Source of the DNA: Cognatazoarcus halotolerans
GTDB taxonomy: Bacteria; Pseudomonadota; Gammaproteobacteria; Burkholderiales; Rhodocyclaceae
Direction: 5' to 3'
NCBI RefSeq assembly: GCF_009800965.1
Contig: NZ_WUAF01000003.1
Location: 62,001 to 126,000 of the forward strand
DNA length: 64,000 nucleotides
The notes beneath the pieces were generated by a model. It was not told the origin of the DNA. It was given only the letters and a program-made list of their open reading frames with translations, and did no database searches. This document shows, piece after piece, positions 36,824 to 45,982 of this stretch; position 1 is the stretch's first letter, and each line of letters begins with the position of its first letter. Made by a program: the position numbers and the translations under genes.

Positions 36824-36868
36824 AACGGCAATCCGGTCAACAGCGGAAATGCAGCGCGCGTCGGCAGC

Positions 36869-38701
36869 TCAGGGGGTGCCCGCTGCGCTGCCTTCGCGAC
36901 GCGGGTCCGCGCCGCCGGCCCACCGGCCGCGGCCGGGGTCGTGGGCGAACAGCCCGCCCCGTCCGTCTTCACGCCGGCCGTTGAAAACGATCCCGTGCAG
37001 CCCGCTGGTGAGATCCATGAACCGCACCGTGTGGCCGCGGCGTTCGAGTTCAGGCTTGAGCGCCTCGAGCCGGGTGTTCTTCTCGAGGTAGGTCACCGCG
37101 CTGGTCTGGGCGCCGAAATGCGGCAGATCGATGGCTTGCTGGATGTCGAGGTGCCAGTCGATCAGCCCGGTGAGGCTGCGCGTCACGAACTGGATGATGG
37201 TGCTGCCGCCGGGCGAACCGATGATTGCCTCGAGTTCACCGTTGCGGTTGAAGACCATGGTCGGCGACATCGAGCTGCGCGGTCGCTTGCCGGCCTCGAC
37301 GCGGTTTGCGACCAACCGCCCCTGATCGTCGCTGGCGCGGAAGGAAAAATCGGTGAGCTGGTTGTTGAGCAGGAAGCCGCGCGCCATCTGGAAGCTGCCG
37401 AAGGCCGATTCGATGGAGGTGGTCATCGACACCGCGTTGCCGTCGCGGTCGACGATCGAGATATGGCTGGTCGAGGGCAGCGGCTGGCTGTAGTCGGTGC
37501 CGCGTGCGGTGCTCGCGCCGGGCGGCTGGCCAGCCTCGGGCGTGCCCATCGAGCGGTCCATGCGGATCAGGCTTGCGCGACGGGCGAGATACGCGGGGTC
37601 GAGCAGGCCGGCGAGCGGCACATCGACGAAATCGCTGTCGGCCATGTAACGGGCACGGTCCGCGTAGGCGAGCCGATAGATTTCGGAGATCAGGTGCACC
37701 GTGTCGGCGGAGTCGGCCTGCATCGCGGCGAGGTCGAAATGCTCGAGCATGCCCAGGCTCATGCCCATCGTCGCCGCGCCCGAACTCGGCATGCCCATGC
37801 CGCAGATGTGATAGGCCGCGCGATACTCGAAACACACAGGCATACGCTTGATCGCCCGGTAGCCGGCCAGGTCCGCGGCGCTGAGCAGCCCCGGATTGTC
37901 GTGGTGCCCACGTACCGCGGCGACGATGTCGGCGGCGATATCGCCGTGGTAGAGCGCGTCTGCACCGCCTCTTGCGATGCGCCGCAGGGTGTCGGCCAGG
38001 GCGGGGTTGCGGAGCGGTGCGCCGACCGCTAGCGGCTGGCTGTCGGGTGTCAGGAAATAGCGCGCTGCGTCGGGCTGGCCGGCAAGCTCTGCGGCATTGG
38101 CCGCGATCAGCGCATGCAGGCGTGGCGAGACCGGAAAGCCTTGCGTGGCAAGCGTGATCGCCGGCTCGAAGAGTCGTGCCCAGGGCAGCCGGCCGTGTTC
38201 CCGATGGGCGAGCTCGAGCATGCGCAGCACCCCGGGCACCCCTACGGAGCGGCCACCAATGACCGCCTGTCTGAACGGCATTGGCTTGCCGCTCGCGTCC
38301 GAGAACAACGCTGCGGTGGCGGCCGCGGGGGCCGTTTCACGGCCGTCGTAGCTCGCCAGCTGCCGGCCGTCGGCATCGAAATGGAGCATGAAGGCGCCGC
38401 CACCGATCCCCGAGGATTGCGGCTCCACCAGGGTCAGTACCATTTGCACCGCGATCGCCGCGTCGACCGCAGTGCCGCCCGCAGCAAGTATCCCGACGCC
38501 TGCGTCGACAGCCAGCGGGTTGGCTGCGGCGACCATGTCACGGGGGGCAAAGCTGATCTGTCGGTCCTGCCAGCCGGAGGGGTGTTCGGGTGCGATGAAA
38601 CCCGCGGGCGGCGTGGTCGGGACGATCGCGCTGCAGGCGCCTAGCAGCGCTGCCGCTATGGCGAGCCCGGTGCGGAGCAGGAGGCGTTCGATGGCCAACA
38701 T
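36869..38701 (-). CDS. ggt: Gamma-glutamyltransferase, predicted lipoprotein
   Basis: A 610-residue autoprocessing Ntn-hydrolase that cleaves glutathione and other gamma-glutamyl compounds. The N-terminus has a lipoprotein signal with lipobox LGAC (Cys23), so it is probably anchored to a membrane facing the periplasm. The nucleophile, which becomes the new N-terminus of the small subunit, is Thr411 in LPSTSHISIVDRDGNAVSMT. Other landmarks are GIGGGAFMLHFD, ASYDGRETAP, KRPRSSMSPTMVFN and IGSPGGSTIIQFV. ATG at 38701 is chosen; the frame extending upstream to 39226 runs through the DsrE-like gene and is not real. Confidence 0.92.
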   Translation of the reverse strand: MLAIERLLLRTGLAIAAALLGACSAIVPTTPPAGFIAPEHPSGWQDRQISFAPRDMVAAANPLAVDAGVGILAAGGTAVDAAIAVQMVLTLVEPQSSGIGGGAFMLHFDADGRQLASYDGRETAPAAATAALFSDASGKPMPFRQAVIGGRSVGVPGVLRMLELAHREHGRLPWARLFEPAITLATQGFPVSPRLHALIAANAAELAGQPDAARYFLTPDSQPLAVGAPLRNPALADTLRRIARGGADALYHGDIAADIVAAVRGHHDNPGLLSAADLAGYRAIKRMPVCFEYRAAYHICGMGMPSSGAATMGMSLGMLEHFDLAAMQADSADTVHLISEIYRLAYADRARYMADSDFVDVPLAGLLDPAYLARRASLIRMDRSMGTPEAGQPPGASTARGTDYSQPLPSTSHISIVDRDGNAVSMTTSIESAFGSFQMARGFLLNNQLTDFSFRASDDQGRLVANRVEAGKRPRSSMSPTMVFNRNGELEAIIGSPGGSTIIQFVTRSLTGLIDWHLDIQQAIDLPHFGAQTSAVTYLEKNTRLEALKPELERRGHTVRFMDLTSGLHGIVFNGRREDGRGGLFAHDPGRGRWAGGADPRREGSAAGTP

Positions 38702-38709
38702 CCTCGCTC

Positions 38710-39144
38710 TCAGGGCCGGATGTAGGACCAGCCTTCGCGCTGGCGCTGCATGATCTCCAGTACGCCGGCGCTGACCGTCCTGACGCCGGCATGCAGTTCG
38801 GCTTCGGTGACATGCTGGGCGCGCATGGTGTTGCTGCACGCCGACAGGGCGATACCGTGGCTGCTCGCGTCGCCAAGACGCTCGCCCACCACCGAATCGT
38901 CCTTGAGCATTGCGAGTCCGGGGCCGTAGGCCACGATCTCCACCTCGACCTTGTCGGGCCCGCCCAGTGCGCTGATCAGGTTGTTGGCATTGTTGAGTGC
39001 CAGGTTCCACTTTGCGGGGTCGTTGTCGCTTACCTGGATGACCACGCCGGGTCTGTCGGCCGCGTGGGCAAGCGGGGCGGCGAGAAAGACTGCCAGCAAG
39101 GCCGGCAGTACACGAATCCGAAGGCCTGGAAACGGGATCGTCAT
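38710..39144 (-). CDS. Exported DsrE-like family protein
   Basis: A 144-residue protein with a signal peptide (RVLPALLAVFLAAPLAHAA) followed by a DsrE/DsrF-type fold: VVIQVSDNDPAKWNLALNNA, VEIVAYGPGLAML and IALSACSNTMRAQHV, with one cysteine. Periplasmic members of this family are widespread; none has an agreed function. It starts upstream of the gamma-glutamyltransferase gene and is separated from it by eight bases, so they are probably co-transcribed, hinting at periplasmic thiol metabolism. That link is inference. Confidence 0.82.
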   Translation of the reverse strand: MTIPFPGLRIRVLPALLAVFLAAPLAHAADRPGVVIQVSDNDPAKWNLALNNANNLISALGGPDKVEVEIVAYGPGLAMLKDDSVVGERLGDASSHGIALSACSNTMRAQHVTEAELHAGVRTVSAGVLEIMQRQREGWSYIRP

Positions 39145-39334
39145 GAGTGTCTCCGCGATGACGTCGTTCGATTTTTCTGGCCGGGCGGCGGGCGTCCGGT
39201 ATCGGAAGCACCCACCTTGTCTGCACACCCGGTCGCCTAGATTGATTGAGCGCTGAGAATTTCGCAACACGAAGGACCGCTCGGGGCGGTCCGGGGACGT
39301 GCCGGTTTGCGCCGGCAAGGCCGGTGATGTGCCC

Positions 39335-40768
39335 TCAGTTGCGTTCGGCCCAGAAGGCGGCGTTCTTGATGCCGAGCTTTTCGGGGTTGAAGGTGGGGTC
39401 CTTGCCGGCCTTCTTCTGCGCCTCGTAGTCCTTGAGGGCGAGCAGGGCGGGTTTCTGGATGATGAGGATGGCGATGATGTTGAGCCAAGCCATCAGGCCG
39501 ACGCCGACGTCACCGAGGTCCCAGGCCGCGCCCGCGCTCTTGACCGAGCCGTAGGTGACCGCGGCCATGATGCCGATCTTGAGCACGAAGGACAGCCAGG
39601 GGCGGTGCACCTTGCGGTTGATGTAGGCGATGTTGGTCTCGGCCATGTAGTAGTAGGCGACGATGGTGGTGAAGGCGAAGAAGAACAGCGCCAGTGCGAC
39701 GAAGGTCGAGCCGAAGCCGGGCAGCACCGATTCGACCGCCGCCTGGGTGTAGCCCGCGCCGGCCTCGACGCCGGGCAGACCGTTGGCGAGCATCGAGCCG
39801 TCAGGTGCCTTGACGTTGTACATGCCGGTCGAGAGCAGCATGAAGGCGGTGGCCGAACACACGAAGAGGGTGTCGATATACACCGAGAAGGCCTGCACAT
39901 AACCCTGCTTGGCCGGGTGCGAGACCTCGGCGGCGGCGGCCGGATGCGGGCCGGTACCCTGGCCGGCCTCGTTCGAATAGACCCCGCGCTTGACACCCCA
40001 CTGCACCGCCATGCCCAGCACCGCCCCGAAACCGGCCTCCAGGCCGAAGGCGCTCTTGAAGATCAGCGCGATCATCGAGGGCAGGTGATCGATGTTCAGC
40101 AGCACGATCACCAGCGCCACGAGGATGTAGGCGAGCGCCATGAAGGGCACCACGATCTCGGCGAACAGCGCGATGCGCTTGACCCCGCCGAAGATGATGA
40201 AGCCGAGCAGGATGACGATGCAGGCGGCGCTCACCGCGGTATCGACCCCCCAGGCGTTGGCCAGCCCCGAAGCGATGCTGTTGGCCTGCACGCCGGGCAG
40301 CAGGAGGCCGGTGGCGATCACCGTGGCGACCGCGAAGATCCAGGCATACCACTTCTGGCCCATGCATTTCTCGATGTAGTAGGCCGGGCCGCCGCGGTAC
40401 ATGCCGTCGTCGTCGCGCTCCTTGTAGATCTGGGCGAGGGTCGATTCGACATAGGCGGTGGAGGCGCCCAGGAAGGCCACCATCCACATCCAGAACACCG
40501 CGCCGGGGCCGCCGAAGGTGATGGCGGTGGCCACGCCGGCGATGTTGCCGGTGCCGACCCGTCCGGACAGTGACATGGCCAGCGCCTGGAAGGACGAGAC
40601 GCCCGACTCGGAGCTCTTGCCGGAGAACATCAGGCGGATCATCTCGCCAAAGCCACGCACCTGCATGAAGCGGGTGCGGATCGAGAAGTACAGGCCGGTG
40701 CCCAGGCACAGGTAGATCAGGGCCGGGCTCCAGATGATGCCGTTGAGCATGCTGACGAATTCGTTCAT
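39335..40768 (-). CDS. Sodium:alanine symporter (AGCS family)
   Basis: A 477-residue inner-membrane transporter with about eleven hydrophobic segments. AGCS landmarks include MSLSGRVGTGNIAGVATAI, GPGAVFWMWMVAFLGASTAY, GGPAYYIEKCMG and SNEAGQGTGPHPAAAAEV. It imports alanine or glycine with sodium. It is the last gene of the operon dadA-ridA-symporter, with a 36-base gap to ridA and an AGGGAG site. The context indicates uptake of D- or L-alanine for oxidation by DadA. Confidence 0.93.
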   Translation of the reverse strand: MNEFVSMLNGIIWSPALIYLCLGTGLYFSIRTRFMQVRGFGEMIRLMFSGKSSESGVSSFQALAMSLSGRVGTGNIAGVATAITFGGPGAVFWMWMVAFLGASTAYVESTLAQIYKERDDDGMYRGGPAYYIEKCMGQKWYAWIFAVATVIATGLLLPGVQANSIASGLANAWGVDTAVSAACIVILLGFIIFGGVKRIALFAEIVVPFMALAYILVALVIVLLNIDHLPSMIALIFKSAFGLEAGFGAVLGMAVQWGVKRGVYSNEAGQGTGPHPAAAAEVSHPAKQGYVQAFSVYIDTLFVCSATAFMLLSTGMYNVKAPDGSMLANGLPGVEAGAGYTQAAVESVLPGFGSTFVALALFFFAFTTIVAYYYMAETNIAYINRKVHRPWLSFVLKIGIMAAVTYGSVKSAGAAWDLGDVGVGLMAWLNIIAILIIQKPALLALKDYEAQKKAGKDPTFNPEKLGIKNAAFWAERN

Positions 40769-40804
40769 TTTCTTGCTCCCTTGGATTCTTGGGCCTTTGG
40801 GCGG

Positions 40805-41185
40805 TCAGGTGGGGGTGACGAGTGCAATGGCTTCGATCTCGACGCGTGCGCCGGTCGGAAGGGCCGCGACCTGGACAGTAGAGCGGGCCGGACGGTGTTC
40901 GCCGAAACGTCGTGCAAAGACGGTGTTCATGGCCGCGAACTCGCCGAGGTCGGTCATGAACACGGTGACCTTGACGACCTTGCCGAGGCTGCTGCCCTGG
41001 CTCTCGAGGATCGCGGAGAGGTTATCGAAGACCTGTTCGGTCTGGGCAGCGATGTCGCCCTTGAGCTTGCTGCCGTCGGCACGCAGGGGGATCTGCCCGG
41101 AAGTGAAAATCATGCCTCCGGTAACCATGGCCTGTGAGTAGGGCCCGATTGCCTGCGGTGCGGTGGGGGTTGAAACGATCTTCAT
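40805..41185 (-). CDS. ridA: RidA family reactive intermediate/imine deaminase
   Basis: A 126-residue RidA/YjgF protein. It hydrolyses reactive enamine/imine intermediates, releasing ammonia. Landmarks: STPTAPQAIGPYSQAMVTGG, FTSGQIPLR, QTEQVFDNLSAILE and the substrate-binding arginine in RSTVQVAALPTGARVEIEA. Placed between dadA and the symporter, it probably clears the imino acid formed when DadA oxidises alanine or other D-amino acids. Confidence 0.95.
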   Translation of the reverse strand: MKIVSTPTAPQAIGPYSQAMVTGGMIFTSGQIPLRADGSKLKGDIAAQTEQVFDNLSAILESQGSSLGKVVKVTVFMTDLGEFAAMNTVFARRFGEHRPARSTVQVAALPTGARVEIEAIALVTPT

Positions 41186-41213
41186 GTGTGGTTCTCTCCG
41201 ATGGTCTTGGGGG

Positions 41214-42467
41214 TTAGCGATAGCGGGCCAGGGTCAGGCCCTCCATGTCGATTTCGGGCGTCTTGCCGCTGATCAGATCGGCCATCACGCGACCGGTACC
41301 GGCGGCCATGGTCCACCCCAGCGTGCCGTGACCGGTGCTGAGGTAGAGATTGGTGAAGGGGCTGGCGCCGATGATCGGCGTGCCGTCCGGCGTCATCGGC
41401 CGCAGGCCGGTCCAGAATTCCGCCTTGGCGACGTCACCGCCGCGCGGGAACAGGTCGCTGACCACGAATTCCAGGGTCTTGCGCCGGGACGTGTCGAGGC
41501 GCAGATCGTAGCCCGACAGCTGGGCGGTGCCACCGACGCGGATGCGATCGCCCAGACGGGTGACCGCTACCTTGTGGGTTTCGTCCATGATGGTCGATTC
41601 GGGGGCGAACTCGGGCTGGCTGATCGGCACGGTGATCGAGAAGCCCTTGACCGGATAGATTGGCAGATCGATGCCGAGTGGCTTGGCGAGCAGCGGCGAG
41701 TAGCTGCCCAGTGCGAGGATGTAGCGGTCGGCAGTGAGCAGCCCTCGGTCGGTGCTGACGCCGGTGATTTCGGTGCCGCTTCGCTCGATGCTGCTGATAT
41801 TGACCCCGAAACGGAATTTCACGCCGAGCGCCTCGGCCATCTTTGCGAGATTCCGGGTGTATTTGAAGCAGTCGCCGGTTTCGTCGCCGGGCAGGCGCAG
41901 CGCGCCGACGAATTTCTCCTTGACCAGCGCCAGTGCCGGCTCGTGCTCGAGATAGCCGGAGCGGTCGAGTACCTGGAAGGGCACACCGTATTGCTGCAGG
42001 ATCTCGACGTCCTTGCCGACCCCGTCGAGCTGCTTCTGGGTGCGGAACAGCTGCAGCGTGCCCTGGCTGCGCTCGTCGTAGGCGATGCCGGTCTCGGCGC
42101 GCAGCGCCTTGAGGCAGTCGCGGCTGTATTCGGCGAGGCGCACCATGCGGCTCTTGTTGATCCGGTAGCGCGCCTCGGTACAGTTGGCCAGCATCGACAT
42201 GCCCCAGCGCCACATCGCCGGGTCGAGCATCGGCTTGATCACCAGCGGGCTGTGATGCATCAGCATCCACTTGATCGCCTTCAGCGGTACGCCGGGGCCC
42301 GCCCAGGGGGCCGAGTAGCCGGGAGAGACTTCGCCGGCATTGGCGAAGCTGGTTTCCATGGCCGGCGCGGCCTGCCGATCCACCACCGTGACCTCGTGAC
42401 CTGCGCGGGCCAGGTAGTAGGCCATCGAAACGCCGATTACCCCGCTGCCGAGTACCAGAACCTGCAT
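41214..42467 (-). CDS. dadA: D-amino acid dehydrogenase small subunit
   Basis: A 417-residue membrane-associated flavoprotein that oxidises D-alanine and other D-amino acids to 2-oxo acids and passes electrons to the respiratory chain. The FAD motif is [20 protein letters not shown]. DadA landmarks include [39 protein letters not shown] and [22 protein letters not shown] at 42467 has a GAGGA site. A near-perfect sigma-54 promoter lies 55-70 bases upstream, so transcription should need an enhancer-binding activator, most likely the divergent TyrR-like protein. Confidence 0.95.
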   Translation of the reverse strand: MQVLVLGSGVIGVSMAYYLARAGHEVTVVDRQAAPAMETSFANAGEVSPGYSAPWAGPGVPLKAIKWMLMHHSPLVIKPMLDPAMWRWGMSMLANCTEARYRINKSRMVRLAEYSRDCLKALRAETGIAYDERSQGTLQLFRTQKQLDGVGKDVEILQQYGVPFQVLDRSGYLEHEPALALVKEKFVGALRLPGDETGDCFKYTRNLAKMAEALGVKFRFGVNISSIERSGTEITGVSTDRGLLTADRYILALGSYSPLLAKPLGIDLPIYPVKGFSITVPISQPEFAPESTIMDETHKVAVTRLGDRIRVGGTAQLSGYDLRLDTSRRKTLEFVVSDLFPRGGDVAKAEFWTGLRPMTPDGTPIIGASPFTNLYLSTGHGTLGWTMAAGTGRVMADLISGKTPEIDMEGLTLARYR

Positions 42468-42521
42468 CGCTTTTCCTCACGGTCGATCCAGACTCGGGAT
42501 GGCCTGGCTGAAGCGTATTAC

Positions 42522-42537
42522 GCAATTACGGTGCCAG
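42522..42537 (-). promoter_or_regulatory. Sigma-54 promoter of dadA
   Basis: On the minus strand the sequence reads CTGGCAC-CGTAA-TTGC. The -24 TGGCAC and -12 TTGC elements are both perfect, with the required five-base spacing. The start point should be near 42511, giving a leader of about 44 bases. Confidence 0.8.
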
Positions 42538-42649
42538 TCTGGAAATGTGCTTAAAAAACAAGGTGTTGTTGAATTTTCATGGGCTGTGGCGTATGGCCGT
42601 TGTAGCGAAATCGATACAGATGATCCGTCTCGAACGGCGAATAAATCAA

Positions 42650-42678
42650 TTGTCTTAATTAAAACAATCAGTTATATT
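42650..42678 (+). promoter_or_regulatory. Sigma-70 promoter of the TyrR-like gene with an overlapping palindrome
   Basis: TTGTCT at 42650-42655 and TATATT at 42673-42678 are separated by 17 bases, a good sigma-70 promoter about 45 bases before the start. An 18-base imperfect palindrome, TTGTCTTAATTAAAACAA (42650-42667, 16 of 18 symmetric), covers the -35. It lies about 120 bases upstream of the dadA sigma-54 promoter, so it could be both an enhancer site for dadA and an autoregulatory operator. Confidence 0.5.
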
Positions 42679-42723
42679 TTTGTAACGAATTCATTGCGAC
42701 GTATCGAAAAGGATACATGGCGT

Positions 42724-44256
42724 ATGAGGATCGACGTCCATTTCACCGACCGTGTCGGCATTGCCCAGGAGATTCTCTCGGTGCTCGCGGTCCGCGCGCT
42801 CAATGTCGTCGCGGTGGAGGTCGATCCGCCCCACATCTACATCGATGTCCCCGATCTCTCCGAGTCCGGCTTTCGAATATTGCAGCAGGCCTTGCGTGCA
42901 GTGGATGGGGTGCAGGCCGTCACCGAACTGGCGATGCTGCCGGGCGTGCGGCGGCGGCTGTATCTCGATGCCCTGATGCGTGCGCTGGCCGACCCGGTGC
43001 TGGCGGTCGATCATCAGGGCGTGGTGCAGGTTGCGAACGGGGCGGCGGAGGCCGCGGCCGGTGTCAGCGGTGCGTCGCTGGTCGGGCAGCCGATCGACAG
43101 CTTGCTGGCTTCAAGCGGTCTTGCAGAGCGGCTCGCCGACAGCGGCTACCACCTGCCGCCCTGCGAAGTGGAGCTCGGAGGCGAATCCTTCCTGCTGGAA
43201 ACGGTGCCGCTTGCCGAACAGGATGGTCGGGCGGTCGGGGCGGTGGCCACATTGCACGCGCCGCATCGGCTCGGCGAGCGTCTGAGCGCACTGCAGAATT
43301 TCGATGCGGGCGGCTTCGAGGCAATCCTCGGCGAGTCGCCGCCGCTGCAGCAACTCAAGCAGCGCGCTGCGCGCATGGCCGCGGTCGATGCGCCATTGCT
43401 GATCACCGGCGAGACCGGTACCGGCAAGGAACTCATTGCCCACGCCTGCCACACCGCGAGTTCGCGCAATGGCGAACCCTTCTTTGCGCTCAACTGCGCG
43501 GCAGTGCCCGAGAACCTGGCGGAAAGCGAGCTCTTCGGTTATGCACCGGGCGCCTTCTCCGGGGCGCTGCGCAGCGGCAAGCCCGGCCTGCTGGAACTGG
43601 CCGACGGGGGCACCGTGTTCCTCGACGAGATCGGCGAGATGTCGCCCTACCTGCAGGCCAAGCTGCTGCGATTTCTCAATGATGGCCGCTTCCGCCGGGT
43701 CGGAGGCGACCGCGAGATCGGGGTGGACGTGCGCATCATCAGCGCCACCCACCGCCAGCTCGAAAAGATGGTGGCCGAGGGGGCGTTCCGGCAGGATCTG
43801 CTGTTCCGGCTCAATGTGCTGCATCTCGATGTACCACCGCTGCGGGCGCGACCCGACGACATCCTTCCGCTGGCGCGGCATTTCGTGGCGCGCGCCTGCG
43901 CCCAGGCCGGTCAGCCGGTGGCACGGCTCACCGGTGCGGCCTCCGCGGCCCTGCTGACCAACCCGTGGCCGGGCAACGTGCGTCAATTGCAGAACGTGAT
44001 TTTCAGGGCGGTGACGATGGCGGAGACGCCAGTGATCGATGCACCGGCGCTGGAACTGGCCGGTGCGGCTTCCGGCGGGCCCGAGTCGATGCTCGGTGCC
44101 GACTCGCTCGAAGCGGCGGTGGCGGGCTTCGAAAAGGCACTGCTTTCGCGGCTCTATCTCGAGTTCCCATCTACCCGACTGCTCGCCCGGCGCCTGGCGA
44201 CCTCGCATTCGGCGATTGCCATGCGGCTGCGCAAATACGGAATAGGGCGCGGCTGA
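42724..44256 (+). CDS. TyrR/PhhR-family sigma-54-type transcriptional regulator
   Basis: A 510-residue regulator with TyrR-family order: ACT domain (1-75, MRIDVHFTDRVGIAQEILSV), PAS domain (about 78-180), AAA+ domain (about 200-435; Walker A GETGTGKE, Walker B VFLDEIGEM) and a TyrR-type C-terminal HTH (RLLARRLATSHSAIAMRLRK). The sigma-54 contact loop is present as GAFSGA at residues 276-281, unlike E. coli TyrR, which has lost it. It should therefore be able to activate sigma-54 promoters. It is divergent from dadA and probably controls the alanine operon, with an amino acid bound by the ACT domain. Confidence 0.9.
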   Translation: MRIDVHFTDRVGIAQEILSVLAVRALNVVAVEVDPPHIYIDVPDLSESGFRILQQALRAVDGVQAVTELAMLPGVRRRLYLDALMRALADPVLAVDHQGVVQVANGAAEAAAGVSGASLVGQPIDSLLASSGLAERLADSGYHLPPCEVELGGESFLLETVPLAEQDGRAVGAVATLHAPHRLGERLSALQNFDAGGFEAILGESPPLQQLKQRAARMAAVDAPLLITGETGTGKELIAHACHTASSRNGEPFFALNCAAVPENLAESELFGYAPGAFSGALRSGKPGLLELADGGTVFLDEIGEMSPYLQAKLLRFLNDGRFRRVGGDREIGVDVRIISATHRQLEKMVAEGAFRQDLLFRLNVLHLDVPPLRARPDDILPLARHFVARACAQAGQPVARLTGAASAALLTNPWPGNVRQLQNVIFRAVTMAETPVIDAPALELAGAASGGPESMLGADSLEAAVAGFEKALLSRLYLEFPSTRLLARRLATSHSAIAMRLRKYGIGRG

Positions 44257-44359
44257 GGGCCTTCCCCGTGCATTCCCGTCCGTGCAGTGTGCGATACCGT
44301 GGCACATCGACAGACTGGTAGAATTCGCGGCTTGTCCAAGCTGCCACAGGAAAATTGCC

Positions 44360-44968
44360 GTGCAGATCGTCTGTCTCGACCTCGAAGGGGTTCTCGTTCC
44401 CGAAATCTGGATCGAATTTGCCGAACGCACCGGCATTTCCGAACTGCGTCGCACCACTCGTGACGAGCCGAATTACGACACCCTGATGAAATACCGGCTC
44501 GACATCCTTGCCCGCAACAAGCTTGGATTGCCGGATATCCAGGCGGTGATCGCAAGCATGGGGCCGATGCCGGGGGCGCGGACCTTCCTCGATGCGCTGC
44601 GCGAGAGCTACCAGGTGATCATCCTCTCCGACACCTTCTACGAGTTTGCCAAGCCGCTGATGCTGCAACTGGGTCTGCCGACCCTGTTCTGCCACAGCCT
44701 CGAGGCCGACGAGAACGGGGTGCTGGTCAATTACCACCTGCGCATGCCCGACCAGAAGCGCGAAGCGGTCAAGCGTTTCAAGGAGCTCAATTTCACCGTG
44801 GTGGCGGCTGGCGACTCCTACAACGACACCGCGATGCTCGGCGAAGCGCATGGCGGCATCCTGTATCGCCCGCCCGAGAACGTGGTGCGCGAGTTCCCGC
44901 AGTATCCCGTTACCCGCGACTATGACGCCCTGCGGGTCGAGATCGACCGCGCCTTCGCCCGACAGTGA
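44360..44968 (+). CDS. thrH: Bifunctional phosphoserine phosphatase/homoserine phosphotransferase ThrH
   Basis: A 202-residue HAD-family enzyme, closely resembling Pseudomonas aeruginosa ThrH throughout. The nucleophile motif is CLDLEGVLVPE (Asp7, with Glu9 replacing the usual Asp). Motif II is ILSDTFYEF and motif III-IV includes AAGDSYNDTAMLGEAHGGIL. It dephosphorylates phosphoserine and can transfer the phosphate to homoserine. The start is GTG at 44360, where similarity to ThrH begins and an AGGA site precedes it. Confidence 0.92.
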   Translation: MQIVCLDLEGVLVPEIWIEFAERTGISELRRTTRDEPNYDTLMKYRLDILARNKLGLPDIQAVIASMGPMPGARTFLDALRESYQVIILSDTFYEFAKPLMLQLGLPTLFCHSLEADENGVLVNYHLRMPDQKREAVKRFKELNFTVVAAGDSYNDTAMLGEAHGGILYRPPENVVREFPQYPVTRDYDALRVEIDRAFARQ

Positions 44969-45030
44969 TGTTTCCGGGGCGCGATCCGGCGCCCCGCCCG
45001 TCGGCCCCCCTCATGGAAAGCAACCAGATC

Positions 45031-45906
45031 ATGCACCGCGAACGTTTCTACACCCTGTCCGCCTCCTGTCCCGACCGCACCGGCATCGTCGCCAGAGTGT
45101 CGGGTTTCATCGCGGAGCACCGGGGCTGGATTCTCGAAACCGCACTCCATGCGGAGCCGGCAGTGGACGCCGAACATCGTGGTCGCTATTTCATGCGCAT
45201 CGAGATCCGTGCCGACTCACTGCCCTTCATGCTCACCGAGTTCCGCGAGCGCTTCGCGCCGATTGCGGCGGAACTCGAGATGGACTGGAAGATCACCGAC
45301 AGCGCGGTCAAGAAGCGGGTGGTGGTGCTGGTCTCGAAACAGGAACACTGCCTCTACGACCTGTTGGCGCGCTGGCAGTCGAAAGAACTCGACATCGAGA
45401 TTCCCTGCGTGATCTCCAACCACGATACCTTCCGTGGTTTCGTGGAGTGGCACGGTATCCCCTTCCATCACGTACCGGTCACGCCGGACAACAAGGCGCG
45501 GGCCTACGCCGAGGTGCAGCGGATCTTCGACGAAGTGCGCGGCGATACCATGGTGCTGGCGCGCTACATGCAGATTCTCTCGCCCGAGCTGTGCGCCGGC
45601 TACCCCGGCCGCATCATCAACATCCATCACAGCTTTCTGCCGAGTTTCGTCGGCGCCAAGCCCTACCACCAGGCCTACGCCAAGGGCGTCAAGCTGATCG
45701 GTGCCACCTGCCACTACGTGACCGCCGATCTCGACCAGGGGCCGATCATCGAGCAGGACGTGATCCGCATCGACCACTCCGACTCGGTGGAGGACATGGT
45801 CCGCTACGGCAAGGACATCGAAAAGGCAGTGCTGGCCCGTGGTCTGCGTTACCACCTCGAGGACCGGGTGCTGGTGCATGGCAACAAGACGGTGGTGTTC
45901 CGCTGA
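45031..45906 (+). CDS. purU: Formyltetrahydrofolate deformylase
   Basis: A 291-residue enzyme that hydrolyses 10-formyl-THF to formate and THF, balancing one-carbon pools. The N-terminal ACT domain begins YTLSASCPDRTGIVARVSGF. The formyltransferase fold carries CVISNHDTFRGF, RYMQILSPELCAGYPGRIIN, the catalytic His in INIHHSFLPSFVGAKPYHQA, and the Asp in HYVTADLDQGPIIEQDV. ATG at 45031 matches the family start; ATG at 45013 is an alternative. It follows thrH by about 60 bases; a shared serine/one-carbon theme is plausible. Confidence 0.93.
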   Translation: MHRERFYTLSASCPDRTGIVARVSGFIAEHRGWILETALHAEPAVDAEHRGRYFMRIEIRADSLPFMLTEFRERFAPIAAELEMDWKITDSAVKKRVVVLVSKQEHCLYDLLARWQSKELDIEIPCVISNHDTFRGFVEWHGIPFHHVPVTPDNKARAYAEVQRIFDEVRGDTMVLARYMQILSPELCAGYPGRIINIHHSFLPSFVGAKPYHQAYAKGVKLIGATCHYVTADLDQGPIIEQDVIRIDHSDSVEDMVRYGKDIEKAVLARGLRYHLEDRVLVHGNKTVVFR

Positions 45907-45982
45907 GCGCCTCTCGCTGATCGCCGGGAAGCGCCGTCCCGGTCTTTGCCCGATGCGCTTGCGCAGGCGGCCCGATTCCGGC

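Noticed and set aside
38702-39226. N-terminal extension of the gamma-glutamyltransferase frame
   Set aside because: The extension runs through the DsrE-like gene in another frame. The lipoprotein signal at 38701 marks the true start.
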